DNA of 64,000 nt from Bacteroidota bacterium (GCA_036522515.1 DATDFQ010000028.1:18007-82006); one strand, 5' to 3'; shown: positions 1-9,653, numbered from the stretch's first letter. Notes: generated by a model from the sequence alone, not told the origin. Made by a program: numbers and translations.

Positions 1-597
1 TTCGGAGAGTCTCCGGTAATTTGACGTCAAGTCGGCCGCCCGGGGGAGGTCGAGCCGCAGGAGAGTGTGGCCGATAAACTGCGTAAGGAAAAGGCTTGAC
101 GCGATCAGCTTATCGTGTTGCCGCGCGCTCATGCGATGGACGATCAGGCCCCGCCCCTCCAGGTAGCGCGAGATTCGGCGGAGCCGTTCGCGCGGGATTC
201 TTACCGGGCAGAGGACTATTCTCTTTCCGGCGCAGCTTGTTGCAGCGCTATCCGGGCCGAAAAGCGGATGAGTTCCGAGAATAATCGTGTGCCGTGGGAG
301 GATCGACTTCATCCATAGGATCGGTTCCACCTTCACGGAGCAAACGTCGCAGAGGATCGTTCCCGGGGAGAGGAGGGGGGCCAGTGAGCGAAGGACCGGC
401 TTGAGCTTTCCGATCGGGACGGCGAGAATGATGAATTTCTTCCGGGCGGCTTCGGAGACGGGAACCTTCCTCACACCCTGTTCAGTTCGAACGGACGGCC
501 GGCTGTCGGAAATGCAAATCCGGAAATCCCGCTTCAGGTAGCGGGCGGCCAGACGGCCGAACCTGCCGTACCCGATGATCGCGATTTCCTTCTTCAT
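1..597 (-). CDS. tyrA: Prephenate dehydrogenase, 3' end cut by window edge
   Basis: Only the first 199 residues are visible; the gene continues past position 1. Prephenate dehydrogenase oxidatively decarboxylates prephenate to 4-hydroxyphenylpyruvate for tyrosine synthesis. The N-terminus is a Rossmann fold with the NAD-binding GYGRFG at residues 9-14, followed by a DVCSVK motif (84-89) and the family hallmark GTHPLFGPDS (108-117). The ATG overlaps the TGA of the upstream aroC::chorismate mutase gene (ATGA), so translation is probably coupled and the two successive enzymes, chorismate to prephenate to hydroxyphenylpyruvate, are adjacent. An arogenate-specific enzyme is possible because specificity residues cannot be judged here. 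Confidence 0.88.
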   Translation of the reverse strand, partial: MKKEIAIIGYGRFGRLAARYLKRDFRICISDSRPSVRTEQGVRKVPVSEAARKKFIILAVPIGKLKPVLRSLAPLLSPGTILCDVCSVKVEPILWMKSILPRHTIILGTHPLFGPDSAATSCAGKRIVLCPVRIPRERLRRISRYLEGRGLIVHRMSARQHDKLIASSLFLTQFIGHTLLRLDLPRAADLTSNYRRLSE

Positions 598-1931
598 ACG
601 GTCTTCTGGATCTTCCGTGCGTGCTCGAAGACCGCCTGGAAGACCTTTCGGACGAATCCCGGATCGAGGTTCGCATCGGAAACGAGAGCCAGCCGCTTGC
701 GTATAATTTCATGCTCGCGTCGCGGGTCCGAGATCGGCACATTCCTGCTTTTCTTCAGGCGGCCCACTTCTCTCACAAGATCCTGCCGCTGGCCGAGCAG
801 CACCATGAGCATGTCGTCGATGAAATCGATCCTCTTCCTCACCGCCGCGAGAGAATCGCGGGGGCGAAGCAGTTCCTGACGGACAAGGTGATCCGCGAGC
901 ACCAGCGCAATCATGGATTCCACCACCGGCACCACGCGCGGGCAGAGGCAGGGATCGTGCCGCCCTTCGACAGAAATCTTCCTGCTGCGTCCTTTAAGGT
1001 CGATTGTGCTCTGTGCCTTGGGGATTGAGGAAGGAGGCTTGACCGCGACCCGGACCACGATGTCCTCCCCGTTCGAAATGCCGCCGAGGATTCCGCCCGC
1101 ATAATTCGTCTTCGTCCTGATTCTGCCGGTCTTCCGTTCCTTATAGAACGAATCGTTATGTTCGCTTCCCATCATCTTCGTCGCGGCAAATCCCGACCCG
1201 ATTTCAAACCCTTTGATCGCGGGGATCGAGAGAAGCGCCTTCGCGAGATCGGCCTCCAGCTTGTCGAACACAGGATCGCCGAGTCCCGCTGGGCAGTTCT
1301 TCACGACGGCCTCGACGATTCCGCCCAGGGAGTCGCCGGCCTTCTTTACTTTGAGTATCTTGCGCACCATTTTCTTCGCCGCCTCCGGGTCGGGGCAGCG
1401 GACGGGGTTCTTTTCGATCTCCCGGTAGTCGATTGTTTTGGCCGAGATCGAGCCGACCTCCCTGGTGTAGCCGATTATCCGGATCCCGCGCTTTGCGAGC
1501 ACCTGCATCGCCACGGCGCCGGCGGCGACACGGCCTGCGGTTTCCCTTCCTGAAGAGCGGCCGCCCCCGCGATAGTCCTGGATGCCGTATTTCGAGAGGT
1601 AGGTGTACCCGGCATGACCCGGCCGGAAGAGATCCTTGATCGCATCGTACGCGCCCGACTTCTGGTCTTTGTTCCAGACCAGAAGGCAAATCGGTGTGCC
1701 CAGTGTTTTCCCCTCGAAGACTCCGCTCAGGATGTGGACCTGATCGGTTTCGCTCCTGGAGGTGGTGACGGAGCTTTGTCCGGGCCTTCGCCGGTCAAGC
1801 TCCTTCTGGATGTCCTGTTCCGATATCGCCAGCCTGGGTCTTACCCCGTCGATCAGGACCCCCACCGCCTTGCCGTGGCTTTCACCGAATGTCGTAATTC
1901 GAAATAAACTTCCCAAGGCATTTCCGGCCAT
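594..1931 (-). CDS. aroC: Chorismate synthase fused to AroQ-type chorismate mutase
   Basis: This is a 445-residue bifunctional protein. Residues 1-357 are chorismate synthase, which converts EPSP to chorismate with reduced FMN; visible motifs are FGESHG near the start and RPGHA. Residues 358-445 are an all-helical AroQ chorismate mutase converting chorismate to prephenate: RKRIDFID, QRQDLVREV, LKK, then SDPRREHE, giving the expected Arg/Arg/Lys/Asp/Glu active-site series. Stand-alone AroC is about 360 residues, so the extra 88 are a complete mutase domain. The gene begins 3 bases after the aroA stop codon and ends overlapping the tyrA start. The fusion joins production and consumption of chorismate for the Tyr/Phe branch. 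Confidence 0.92.
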   Translation of the reverse strand: MAGNALGSLFRITTFGESHGKAVGVLIDGVRPRLAISEQDIQKELDRRRPGQSSVTTSRSETDQVHILSGVFEGKTLGTPICLLVWNKDQKSGAYDAIKDLFRPGHAGYTYLSKYGIQDYRGGGRSSGRETAGRVAAGAVAMQVLAKRGIRIIGYTREVGSISAKTIDYREIEKNPVRCPDPEAAKKMVRKILKVKKAGDSLGGIVEAVVKNCPAGLGDPVFDKLEADLAKALLSIPAIKGFEIGSGFAATKMMGSEHNDSFYKERKTGRIRTKTNYAGGILGGISNGEDIVVRVAVKPPSSIPKAQSTIDLKGRSRKISVEGRHDPCLCPRVVPVVESMIALVLADHLVRQELLRPRDSLAAVRKRIDFIDDMLMVLLGQRQDLVREVGRLKKSRNVPISDPRREHEIIRKRLALVSDANLDPGFVRKVFQAVFEHARKIQKTV

Positions 1932-1934
1932 ACG

Positions 1935-3209
1935 CTAACCCTCTTGTTCAAGTTTGCTGAATTCGTCCCAGAAGGTGGGGAAGGACTTCCCGACACACCC
2001 CGGGTTCGTGATGACGACACCCTTGACGCGTAATCCCGCCACTGCAAAACTCATCGCCATCCGGTGATCGTTGTATGTGTCGATTGTCGCCGCCCGCAAT
2101 GTGCCCGGATGAATCGTGAGCCCGTCTTCGTGCTCTTCGACCGACGCGCCCAGCCTGGTCAATTCCGCCGCCACCGAGATCAGGCGATTGGTCTCCTTAT
2201 GCCGGAGGTGAGCGATATCGAAAATGCTCGTCGGCCCCTCTGCGAAGGCGGCGACCACCGCGAGTGTGGGAACGCTGTCGGGAATCTCATTCATTTCGAC
2301 GTCGATACCCCGCAATTTGTTCCCCCGAAGCTCGATGCTGCTTTCGTGGCGCGTCACGGTGCAGCCCATCTCGCCGAGAAGGCTCAGGAACCTGATGTCT
2401 CCCTGCAGAGATTCCGGAGAAAGGTTCTTGATCACCACATGACCGCCGGTGATAGCCGCGGCGGCGAGGAAATAGGTCGCCGACGAGGCGTCTCCTTCGA
2501 TCGGGAATTCGTGCCCGATGTACCTCTGCTTGTTGTTCACCCGGAACAGGGAGTAGTCGATGCTATCGATCTCGGCTCCGAACGACCGCATGACGTGCAG
2601 CGACATATAGACGTACGGCAGGGAACTTAATTTGCCCTTCACGCGGAGCTCGACGGAGCGCGACGCGTACGGGGCGGAGAGAAGGATGGAGGAGACGAAC
2701 TGGCTGCTCGCCGAGGCGTCGAGTTCGATCCGCCCTCCCGTGAACGTGCCCCCATGGATCGTGACCGGGGGGTATCCATTTTTACTGGCGCTCCGCACTC
2801 CGGCAGAGTGTAACGCGTCGAGCAGGTCCTTGATCGTTCGTTTTTTCATGTCCTCGTCGCCCGTGATGACGGTCTCACCTTTCACAAGAGCGGCGAGCGT
2901 GCTCAAATATCTCATCGCGGTCCCTGCGTTCCCGACGAAAATCTCTTCCGCCGGAGCCCGGAGCTCGCCTCCTGTGCCTTCAACCTCGAGCCCACCAGGG
3001 TGGTCGTTGATCCGCACCCCGAACTGCCGCAACGCGGCGATGAGGTAGTTCGAATCGTCGCTGCGGGAAGGGTCAAGGAGCGTCGAAGTGCCGTCGGCCA
3101 GCGCCGCGGCGATGAGCGCCCGGTTGGTATAGCTTTTCGAAGGAGGAACTGCCACCTCGAGATCAATCGTCCGTGCCGGGCGGATCGCTCTGACAGAAGG
3201 CGCGTTCAT
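1935..3209 (-). CDS. aroA: 3-phosphoshikimate 1-carboxyvinyltransferase (EPSP synthase)
   Basis: This 424-residue enzyme transfers the enolpyruvyl group of PEP to shikimate-3-phosphate in the cytoplasm. Family landmarks in order are the PSKSYTNR substrate loop (23-30), GNAGTAMR (93-100), EIPDSVPTLAVVAAFAEG with the catalytic Asp, HLRHKETNRL, YNDHRMAM and a C-terminal GCVGKSFPTFW. The domain is complete and of usual length. It lies 3 bases before aroC. The 88-base gap to aroDE upstream holds a family B palindromic repeat, so the operon is interrupted by a repeat but not obviously by a promoter. Confidence 0.95.
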   Translation of the reverse strand: MNAPSVRAIRPARTIDLEVAVPPSKSYTNRALIAAALADGTSTLLDPSRSDDSNYLIAALRQFGVRINDHPGGLEVEGTGGELRAPAEEIFVGNAGTAMRYLSTLAALVKGETVITGDEDMKKRTIKDLLDALHSAGVRSASKNGYPPVTIHGGTFTGGRIELDASASSQFVSSILLSAPYASRSVELRVKGKLSSLPYVYMSLHVMRSFGAEIDSIDYSLFRVNNKQRYIGHEFPIEGDASSATYFLAAAAITGGHVVIKNLSPESLQGDIRFLSLLGEMGCTVTRHESSIELRGNKLRGIDVEMNEIPDSVPTLAVVAAFAEGPTSIFDIAHLRHKETNRLISVAAELTRLGASVEEHEDGLTIHPGTLRAATIDTYNDHRMAMSFAVAGLRVKGVVITNPGCVGKSFPTFWDEFSKLEQEG

Positions 3210-3232
3210 GCGGAGGGGTTCCTGTGGGTAGG

Positions 3233-3284
3233 AGATCCTTCGCGGAGTTTACACTGAGCGAAGCGAATGTGCTCAGGATGACAA
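3233..3284. repeat. Family B palindromic repeat (single unit) inside the aro operon
   Basis: An imperfect inverted repeat starting AGATCCTTCGCGGAG and ending GCTCAGGATGACA. The same element recurs at 16837-16939 and 50161-50272, with a variant at 62603-62681. Here it sits between aroDE and aroA inside the supraoperon, so it is transcribed and could fold in the mRNA. Confidence 0.8.
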
Positions 3285-3297
3285 AATGGAGGGAGGT

Positions 3298-4722
3298 TCA
3301 GCATACCTCTAGAAATAATTTGGATTGGAGCCGGGCCTGCTCTGTAAACAGTTCTGACCCGGAAATGATGTTGCACCCGGCTGCCTTCGCATTCCGAAGC
3401 AGGAGTGTCATCGGTGGATAATGGACGGCGTCCAGGACCGTCATTCCGCGACGCAGGAACCGCCGGGGGACCGGAGACTCGTTTGAACGGGGTGACATGC
3501 CGACGGGCGTTCCGTTCATCAGAATGTCGGCCGCGAGATCGGGAAGGTCCTCAAAGGACGCCCATGAGCAGTCGAGACGCGATGCGAGTGCCCTTGCCCG
3601 CTCGATTGAACGTCCGACTATCGTTGTCCTCGCGCCCGCATTCCGCGCAGCGAACGCCATGCTCGATGAGGTGCCCCCGGTGCCGAGAACGATCGCCCTT
3701 TTCCCCCGAGGCTTTGTTCTCGTTCGGAGGAGCTTCCGAAGAGCAAGATAGTCCGTGTTGCATCCCGAAAGAGCTCCTCTTCGAGCCACGACGGTATTAA
3801 CGGATTGGAGGATCAGTGCATCCTCGTCGACATGATCGATAAATGGGATGATATCTCGTTTAAACGGCATGGTGATGCTGAGGCCCGAAACCTCGTCCCG
3901 AAACGCCTTGAAGAACCTCCGGAGGTCGTCCACCAGAAATGTCACATAGACCGCATTGAGAGAGTTGCGCGAAAAGAACGCGTTATGATGACGGAATCCC
4001 TGGCTCTGGGAGACGGGATTCCCGACAAGTCCGAAGAGGCGGGTGCTCCTGTTTATATTCTCGACCCGGAAGATCTCTCTCAAGTCCGCCGCAGACAACT
4101 GCCCCGGTGCCGTCGATTCGCTGATCCCGGAGGAGGCGTAGCTGTACGCCGACCCATACTTTCCTCCGAGAATCCTGCTCACCTGGCCCCGTTCGTTCAT
4201 GCAGAACGCGGAGATCCGGCGCCCCCTGTTCCGGGCACCCATGAGAAGATCGAATATCTTCTTATTGTCGCTGATGTCGTTTGCCGATGTGACGAGCTTG
4301 AGGTTCCTGGCGGGGGTCGCGCAAAGGCGTTTCAGGATCGAGCGAAGGTCCGGTGGCGTCTGTTTCGTATCGTGATGAGATACGATCACTCTCGACGCGC
4401 GACCCGCCGAGAGTAAGCGCCGGATCTGGCGAATTCCCCATCGCAATTCGATGTCCACATATTCCGCCCCGGAAGCCAGTGCGGAGGAGAGGATGCGTAC
4501 CTGCTCTTCGGCGGAGCCCCGGAACCATCCGCCCTCGGCACGATGACGGTTGGTTATTATTACATGCGGCCTCGGTGAGCGGAGAAGCTTCTCCATATCG
4601 GGATTTTTCATGCGGTCGATCCTGATCTCCACGAGATCGCGGGAGCCCGCCTCTGCTTTCAGGATCGACCGGGCCTCTTTCATCGAGCGGGGCGCTATCG
4701 AGACGATGAGCTTCACGCCCAC
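3298..4722 (-). CDS. aroDE: Bifunctional type I 3-dehydroquinate dehydratase / shikimate dehydrogenase
   Basis: A 474-residue fusion of two consecutive shikimate-pathway enzymes. Residues 1-215 are a type I dehydroquinase: catalytic His in VSHHD (116/117), Schiff-base Lys142 in LKLVT, and the GGKYGSAYSYA end motif. Residues 228-474 are an NADP-dependent shikimate dehydrogenase: GLVGNPVSQS, SITMPFK with catalytic Lys288, SVNTVV, NTD with Asp324, and the GTGGTSS dinucleotide loop (347-353). The substrate motif usually reads HSxSP; here it is QSQGF, a minor departure. The start overlaps the aroB end by 10 bases. The same order of domains is known from plants and some bacteria. Confidence 0.94.
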   Translation of the reverse strand: MGVKLIVSIAPRSMKEARSILKAEAGSRDLVEIRIDRMKNPDMEKLLRSPRPHVIITNRHRAEGGWFRGSAEEQVRILSSALASGAEYVDIELRWGIRQIRRLLSAGRASRVIVSHHDTKQTPPDLRSILKRLCATPARNLKLVTSANDISDNKKIFDLLMGARNRGRRISAFCMNERGQVSRILGGKYGSAYSYASSGISESTAPGQLSAADLREIFRVENINRSTRLFGLVGNPVSQSQGFRHHNAFFSRNSLNAVYVTFLVDDLRRFFKAFRDEVSGLSITMPFKRDIIPFIDHVDEDALILQSVNTVVARRGALSGCNTDYLALRKLLRTRTKPRGKRAIVLGTGGTSSSMAFAARNAGARTTIVGRSIERARALASRLDCSWASFEDLPDLAADILMNGTPVGMSPRSNESPVPRRFLRRGMTVLDAVHYPPMTLLLRNAKAAGCNIISGSELFTEQARLQSKLFLEVC

Positions 4723-5810
4723 GCCTCGAGCGATGCGCGCACTTCGGCGCGCGAAAGCGGGATTCCGGTGACCGCCTCGCCGACCGCAAGGGGAAGGGTG
4801 TACCGCACGACACCGCCCACCGATTTCTTGTCACGGCTCGTCATCAAAAGGAGTTTCTTCCGGTCCGTCCGCGCGGGCAATTCGGTCGGAAGGCCGTAGA
4901 GACGCAACAACTTCTCTAAGCGGGCAACCCCCGTGAGGGCGAGCATGTTCTTCGTGGCTGCGACCCGCGCCTCAGTCACCATGCCGATGGAGACCGCTTC
5001 TCCGTGGGAAATCCGGTAGCCGGAGAGAAGCTCGAGCGCATGGCCGATGGTATGGCCGAAATTGAGTATCCGCCTTAGATCGAGCTCAAGTTCATCTTCC
5101 TGCACGACGCCCCGTTTCAGCTCGCAGCACCGGGTGATAATCTTCAGGAGGATGCCGGTTTTTCTCGCAAGGACCCCGGAGGCGGATCGTTCCAGCTTCG
5201 CAAACATGCCGGCATCGAGGATCATGGCGTATTTGACGACTTCCGCAAGACCTCCCCGAAATTCGCGCAAGGGGAGAGTCTTGAGTAACGACGGGTCGAT
5301 GAAGACGGAATCGGGCTGGTGGAAGGCACCGATAAGATTCTTACCGAGCGGGTGGTCCACAGCCACCTTGCCTCCGACGCTGCTGTCCACCTGGGAGAGA
5401 AGGGTCGTAGGGATCTGGACATAGGGCACGCCCCGGTGGAGGGTCGCCGCCACGAAACCCGCAAGATCGCCAACCATCCCTCCGCCGAGGGCGATGATCA
5501 AAGAGTCGCGTCCGGCGCCCATCCCGAGGAGCCTGTCTTCGAGCCGGTTCTTGGTATTCCTGTCTTTGCTCCGCTCCCCGGCCGGGACGGCCAGGAGATG
5601 AGCCCGATGCCCCGCAGATCCGAGCGCCTTCAGAAATGTCGGCGCATAGAGCTTCTGCACATGATTGTCTGTGATGACGAAGAGCCGCCTCTCCCCGTAT
5701 CGCCTCCGGATTTCGGCAGCGGCCTGTTTCAGGGTCGTCCCGATCACGATGTCGTACGAATCGTCGACGACTCGCTTCAAGTTTACATGAATCTTCATTT
5801 GCAAGGTCAT
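4713..5810 (-). CDS. aroB: 3-dehydroquinate synthase
   Basis: A 365-residue NAD- and zinc-dependent enzyme that cyclises DAHP to 3-dehydroquinate. It shows the NAD-binding GGGMVGDLAGFVAA, the QVDSSVGGKVAVD phosphate/substrate stretch, and metal ligands in GLAEVVKYA, FGHTIGHALE and SHGEAVSIGM. It is complete and of normal length. It overlaps aroDE by 10 bases, so the two are likely translated together. The 110-base gap to trpA upstream contains a pair of family A palindromes. Confidence 0.95.
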   Translation of the reverse strand: MTLQMKIHVNLKRVVDDSYDIVIGTTLKQAAAEIRRRYGERRLFVITDNHVQKLYAPTFLKALGSAGHRAHLLAVPAGERSKDRNTKNRLEDRLLGMGAGRDSLIIALGGGMVGDLAGFVAATLHRGVPYVQIPTTLLSQVDSSVGGKVAVDHPLGKNLIGAFHQPDSVFIDPSLLKTLPLREFRGGLAEVVKYAMILDAGMFAKLERSASGVLARKTGILLKIITRCCELKRGVVQEDELELDLRRILNFGHTIGHALELLSGYRISHGEAVSIGMVTEARVAATKNMLALTGVARLEKLLRLYGLPTELPARTDRKKLLLMTSRDKKSVGGVVRYTLPLAVGEAVTGIPLSRAEVRASLEAWA

Positions 5811-5836
5811 CCGGCAAGTTCTATTTCGTTAAAAGA

Positions 5837-5912
5837 CACGCAAGCTAAAGCTTGCGCCTACCAAATCCGAACCCACATCATAATCGTCGGTAGCCGCAGC
5901 CTTTAGGCTGCG
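5837..5912. repeat. Family A palindromic repeat pair between trpA and aroB
   Basis: Two inverted repeats facing each other: CGCAAGCTAAAGCTTGCG followed by CCTACC (5839-5862), then GGTAGC leading CGCAGCCTTTAGGCTGCG (5889-5912). Each forms a stem of about 7 bp, and the outer CTACC/GGTAG ends can also pair. Relatives occur at 13808-13960, 24511-24572, 32131-32154, 45553-45611 and 53161-53410. Confidence 0.85.
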
Positions 5913-5920
5913 TCACCCGG

Positions 5921-6718
5921 TCAATGTGTGTCCAGCGCCTTCCGTATCGAGCGGACAAAATCGCATGCGCGTTCGATTCCGCGGCCGGGTGGAGCGTCCC
6001 TGAGCGTCTTGATGAGAGCGCTTCCGATGATCACACCGTCGCTCATCTCCGCGACCCGGCGGGCATCATCGGGAGTCGAGATGCCGAAGCCCACAAGGAG
6101 CGCGTTGTTTTTCACGGCTTCCCTGGCGCTCCGGAGAAAGCCTTCCGCCTGGCCCGCGAGCGCCGTCCGCTCGCCCGTTACGCCCGTGATGGAGATGCAG
6201 TAGAGGAACCCGCTCGAGATCCTGTCGAGCTCGGCGAGCCGGGCCGGAGGAGTCGTGGGCGCAGCGAGAAAGATTGTCGAGACTCCCCGCTCTTTGGCGG
6301 CGGAGACATATTCGGCGCTTTCCTCGAGCGGCAGGTCGGCGATGATGGTTCCATCGATGCCGCCCGAGGCGCACTCTCCCAGAAAGCGGTCCATGCCGTA
6401 CGAATAAACCGGATTCGCATATCCCATCAGAACGAGTGGAAGGTCGGTCTCCTTCCTGATTTCCCGCACGAACCCGAAAATCCCGGCGAGCGTCACTCCG
6501 TTCCCGAGCGCCGCTTCTGAACTCTGCTGGATCGTCGGGCCGTCGGCGATCGGGTCCGAGAACGGAATGCCGATCTCGATGATATCCGCGCCAGATTTCG
6601 CGAGCCCGAGGATGAGCGGTACGGTATCCTGCATTGCGGGGTATCCCGGAGTTACGAACAGGGAGAGCGCCTTGTTCCCGTTTTCCTTTAGCTTGAGGAG
6701 TGTTCGTGCGATCCTCAT
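5921..6718 (-). CDS. trpA: Tryptophan synthase alpha chain
   Basis: The 265-residue TIM-barrel alpha subunit cleaves indole-3-glycerol phosphate to indole and glyceraldehyde-3-phosphate and passes indole to TrpB through a tunnel. Diagnostic motifs are the catalytic Glu in [16 protein letters not shown] with the following Asp, [18 protein letters not shown] and a phosphate-binding GFGIST. The ATG overlaps the trpB stop by 4 bases (6715-6718). Length is standard. Confidence 0.96.
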   Translation of the reverse strand: MRIARTLLKLKENGNKALSLFVTPGYPAMQDTVPLILGLAKSGADIIEIGIPFSDPIADGPTIQQSSEAALGNGVTLAGIFGFVREIRKETDLPLVLMGYANPVYSYGMDRFLGECASGGIDGTIIADLPLEESAEYVSAAKERGVSTIFLAAPTTPPARLAELDRISSGFLYCISITGVTGERTALAGQAEGFLRSAREAVKNNALLVGFGISTPDDARRVAEMSDGVIIGSALIKTLRDAPPGRGIERACDFVRSIRKALDTH

Positions 6719-7911
6719 GGGGTTGAAGCCTTCGTGATGGCCGGAAGATCCTTCTCGCCTCTGCCGGAAAGGTTTACCACCACGATCTCGCCGGCGGTTG
6801 TTTTCGGCATGAGATGCCTCAGGTAGGCGATCGCATGCGCCGATTCGAGAGCGGGCAGGAGGCCTTCAAGGCGTGTCAATTCGAGCCCCGCATCCAGGGC
6901 TTCCTGATCGGTGACGGAGACGTACGACACGCGGCCGGAATCTTTCAGGTAGCTGTGTTCGGGGCCCACGCCGGGATAGTCCAGCCCCGCAGAAATCGAG
7001 TGCGCCGGCATGATTTGCCCTTCCTTGTCCTGCAGGACGTAGCTATAGGAGCCGTGCAGCACTCCGGGCCTGCCTGCGGTGAGCGTCGCGGCGTGGTGCC
7101 CGGTGGCTACGCCGAGCCCGGCCGCCTCCACTCCGATCATCTTCACCGGATCGTCCAAAAAATCATAGAATAAACCGATCGAGTTGCTCCCTCCCCCCAC
7201 ACACGCGACCAGGTAGTCCGGAAGGCGCCGTTCCCTGGCCAGCACCTGCTGCCGCGCCTCCTTTCCGATCACACGCTGAAAGTCTCTGACGATCATCGGG
7301 TAGGGGTGGGGGCCGACGACGGAACCGATGACATAAAAGGTGTTGCGGACGTTTGTGACCCAGTCGCGCAGGGCCTCGTTCGTCGCATCCTTCAGGGTCC
7401 TCGTTCCGGAGGTCACCGGGACGACCTCCGCGCCGAGAAGCTTCATCCGGGCGACGTTTATTTCCTGGCGCGCCATGTCCTCCGTCCCCATGTAGACGAC
7501 GCAGGAAAGGCCCATCATGGCCGCGACCGTGGCGGTGGCGACGCCATGCTGGCCGGCGCCGGTCTCGGCGATGATTCTCGATTTGCCGACATGCCTCGCG
7601 ATGAGAATCTGCCCGATGGTGTTGTTGATCTTGTGGGCGCCGGTGTGGCACAAATCCTCGCGTTTCAGGTAAATCGCAGCGCGGCCGAACTTCGCTGTCA
7701 GCCTCTTTGCCGGGTAGAGCGCGGTGGGCCGGCCGGCGTACTCTTTCAGCAGCACGTCCAGCTCGGCCTGAAACGACTGGTCGCGGCTGAGTCCGGAGTA
7801 CGCATCTTCCAGCTCCTTCAACGCGGAAATCAACGTCTCGGGCACAAACCTCCCGCCGAAGAGACCGAAGTGCCCGCGGTTGTCCGGAAACCGCCCTTGA
7901 GTCGAACTCAT
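6715..7911 (-). CDS. trpB: Tryptophan synthase beta chain
   Basis: This 398-residue PLP enzyme condenses indole with serine to tryptophan. The PLP lysine is Lys94 in [17 protein letters not shown] binds the cofactor phosphate, and [12 protein letters not shown] is the catalytic-loop motif. I start at the ATG at 7911 because it overlaps the aroF stop (ATGA) and opens with the family's [17 protein letters not shown]. The frame stays open upstream to 8427, but that part only shadows aroF. The order aroF-trpB puts a DAHP synthase in the middle of the trp genes. Confidence 0.96.
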   Translation of the reverse strand: MSSTQGRFPDNRGHFGLFGGRFVPETLISALKELEDAYSGLSRDQSFQAELDVLLKEYAGRPTALYPAKRLTAKFGRAAIYLKREDLCHTGAHKINNTIGQILIARHVGKSRIIAETGAGQHGVATATVAAMMGLSCVVYMGTEDMARQEINVARMKLLGAEVVPVTSGTRTLKDATNEALRDWVTNVRNTFYVIGSVVGPHPYPMIVRDFQRVIGKEARQQVLARERRLPDYLVACVGGGSNSIGLFYDFLDDPVKMIGVEAAGLGVATGHHAATLTAGRPGVLHGSYSYVLQDKEGQIMPAHSISAGLDYPGVGPEHSYLKDSGRVSYVSVTDQEALDAGLELTRLEGLLPALESAHAIAYLRHLMPKTTAGEIVVVNLSGRGEKDLPAITKASTP

Positions 7912-8954
7912 CCGGCCGCCTGTGCGCTGTGGATATTCCGGGTCAGCGTTCTGTTCATGATGGGGGCAAGTTGTTCGACTTTCTCCAGAAGCAACTTGAA
8001 CTTGGAGGGTTTCAGCGATTGATACCCGTCGGAGAGCGCCATGGCGGGGTAGTTGTGAACTTCGATGATCAGCCCGTCGGCTCCCGCGGCGATCGCGGCG
8101 AGGGACATCGCGGTGACGCCGTCCCACACGCCGATGCCGTGGCTCGGGTCGACGATAATCGGGAGGTGCGACAACTTCTTGATGATGGGGATGGAATTGA
8201 GGTCGAGCGTGTTGCGCGTCGCCGGTTCGAACGTCCTGATCCCCCGTTCGCAAAGGATCACGTTGTAGTTTCCTCCGCTCAGGATGTATTCGGCGGACAT
8301 CAGGAGCTCCTCGATCGTCGCCGCGAAACCCCGCTTGAGGAGGATCGGTTTGCGCAGCCCGCCGAGCTCTTCCAGGAGGGAATAGTTGTGCATGTTGCGG
8401 GCGCCGACCTGCAGGACATCGGCGCATTCGGCGACGATCGGGAGGGTTGCGCTATCCTTCACTTCCGTGATGATCCTGAGCCCCGTCGCATCCCGCGCGT
8501 CCTTGAGGTAGAGCAAGGCCTCGTCCTTGAGCCCCTGGAACGAGTAGGGGGAGGTTCGCGGCTTGTAGGCCCCTCCCCGAAGGAACTTGATCCCCAGCTC
8601 CTTCAGATTGAAAGCGAGATCGATGATCTGCTGTCGGCTCTCGACGGAGCACGGACCGGCGGCGATGGCGAGCTCCTTCCCCCCGATCAGGGCGCCGTTG
8701 ACGGCGATGACGGAGTCTTCGGGCTTTCCTTCCCGGCTCACGAGCTTGAACGGCTTGGTGACCGCGATCGCCTCCACCACGCCGGGGAGGTTGAGGAAGA
8801 GCTCCGGATCGACCTTCCCCTTGTTCCCGGTGACGCCGATCGCGAGGCGCTCCTCGCCGGGGATCTCATGGGGAGTGTAGCCGAGGGACCGGATTTTCTC
8901 TTTCACCCGTTCGACATCCGAACGCGGTGCGTTGAGCTTCATGACGATGAGCAT
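7908..8954 (-). CDS. aroF: 3-deoxy-7-phosphoheptulonate (DAHP) synthase, type I-beta
   Basis: The first enzyme of the shikimate pathway, joining PEP and erythrose-4-phosphate. Residues 1 to about 70 form a ferredoxin-like domain ([10 protein letters not shown] start), which in the Thermotoga enzyme mediates feedback inhibition by Tyr/Phe. The remainder is the KDO8P-synthase-like barrel with AAGPCSVES, the [16 protein letters not shown] substrate motif, and the metal ligands of DPSHG. Placement inside the trp genes brings pathway entry under the same attenuator as the Trp branch. Allosteric class is inferred from domain architecture. Confidence 0.93.
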   Translation of the reverse strand: MLIVMKLNAPRSDVERVKEKIRSLGYTPHEIPGEERLAIGVTGNKGKVDPELFLNLPGVVEAIAVTKPFKLVSREGKPEDSVIAVNGALIGGKELAIAAGPCSVESRQQIIDLAFNLKELGIKFLRGGAYKPRTSPYSFQGLKDEALLYLKDARDATGLRIITEVKDSATLPIVAECADVLQVGARNMHNYSLLEELGGLRKPILLKRGFAATIEELLMSAEYILSGGNYNVILCERGIRTFEPATRNTLDLNSIPIIKKLSHLPIIVDPSHGIGVWDGVTAMSLAAIAAGADGLIIEVHNYPAMALSDGYQSLKPSKFKLLLEKVEQLAPIMNRTLTRNIHSAQAAG

Positions 8955-8978
8955 GGCGGTTCCGTAGAGGGTGGAGGA

Positions 8979-9653
8979 TTACTCGATTGTTCCGAGCGCT
9001 TCAAACAACAACTTCACTTTGTTCCGGTCCTTCTTGCCCGGGGCGGATTCGACGCCGCTATTGACGTCGATCGCGTAGGGCTTTACCGCCCTGACGACGA
9101 CGGGCGCATTTTCCGGATTGAGTCCCCCGGCGACGATGAGCGGATAGTAATTCTTCAGGCGCTCGGCGACCGAGAGATCCGGCATCGTCCCCGATCCGCC
9201 GTACACGCTGGCTCCGTGTCCTTCGCCGGGAGTGGGTTCCCCGCCGTCCGGGCGGATGCCCGGGCCTCCGCTCGCGCCGTCGAGCATGGCGGCGGAGATC
9301 GCGTACTCTTTCACCCGTTCGACCTCGTCGATGTTCCTGATCCTGAACGCTTTGACGACACTCAGGGGATATCCCTGGCAATCCGCCGGAGTCTCGTCGC
9401 CGCTCAGTTGGATCGCCCGAATCCCGGTCCGCCTGATGACCGATTGGATCGTCTCTCTCCCGGCGTTCACAAACACGCCCACAGGCGTAATAAAAGGCGG
9501 CAGCTCCCGTATGATCGCGGCCGCCGCATCGGGATCAACGTACCGCGGGCTCCCCGTGTAGAAAATAAACCCGAGAGCATCGGCGCCCGCCGACGAGCAC
9601 ATCTGCGCATCTTCGGAATCGCGTATGCCGCAAATCTTAACCCTGAGTTTCAT
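8979..9653 (-). CDS. trpF: Phosphoribosylanthranilate isomerase
   Basis: A 224-residue TIM barrel catalysing the Amadori rearrangement of PRA to CdRP. KICGI (6-10) carries the catalytic Cys, and LDGAS with YGGSG surround the catalytic Asp and a phosphate loop. Between the LD at 124-125 and YGGSG at 151-155 lie about 25 residues rich in Gly/Pro/Glu, where most family members have around ten, so this barrel loop is expanded. It overlaps trpC by 17 bases and lies 24 bases before aroF. Confidence 0.93.
   Translation of the reverse strand: MKLRVKICGIRDSEDAQMCSSAGADALGFIFYTGSPRYVDPDAAAAIIRELPPFITPVGVFVNAGRETIQSVIRRTGIRAIQLSGDETPADCQGYPLSVVKAFRIRNIDEVERVKEYAISAAMLDGASGGPGIRPDGGEPTPGEGHGASVYGGSGTMPDLSVAERLKNYYPLIVAGGLNPENAPVVVRAVKPYAIDVNSGVESAPGKKDRNKVKLLFEALGTIE

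Noticed and set aside
7912..8427. Long N-terminal extension of trpB
   Set aside because: It is a shadow of aroF; TrpB starts normally at 7911.
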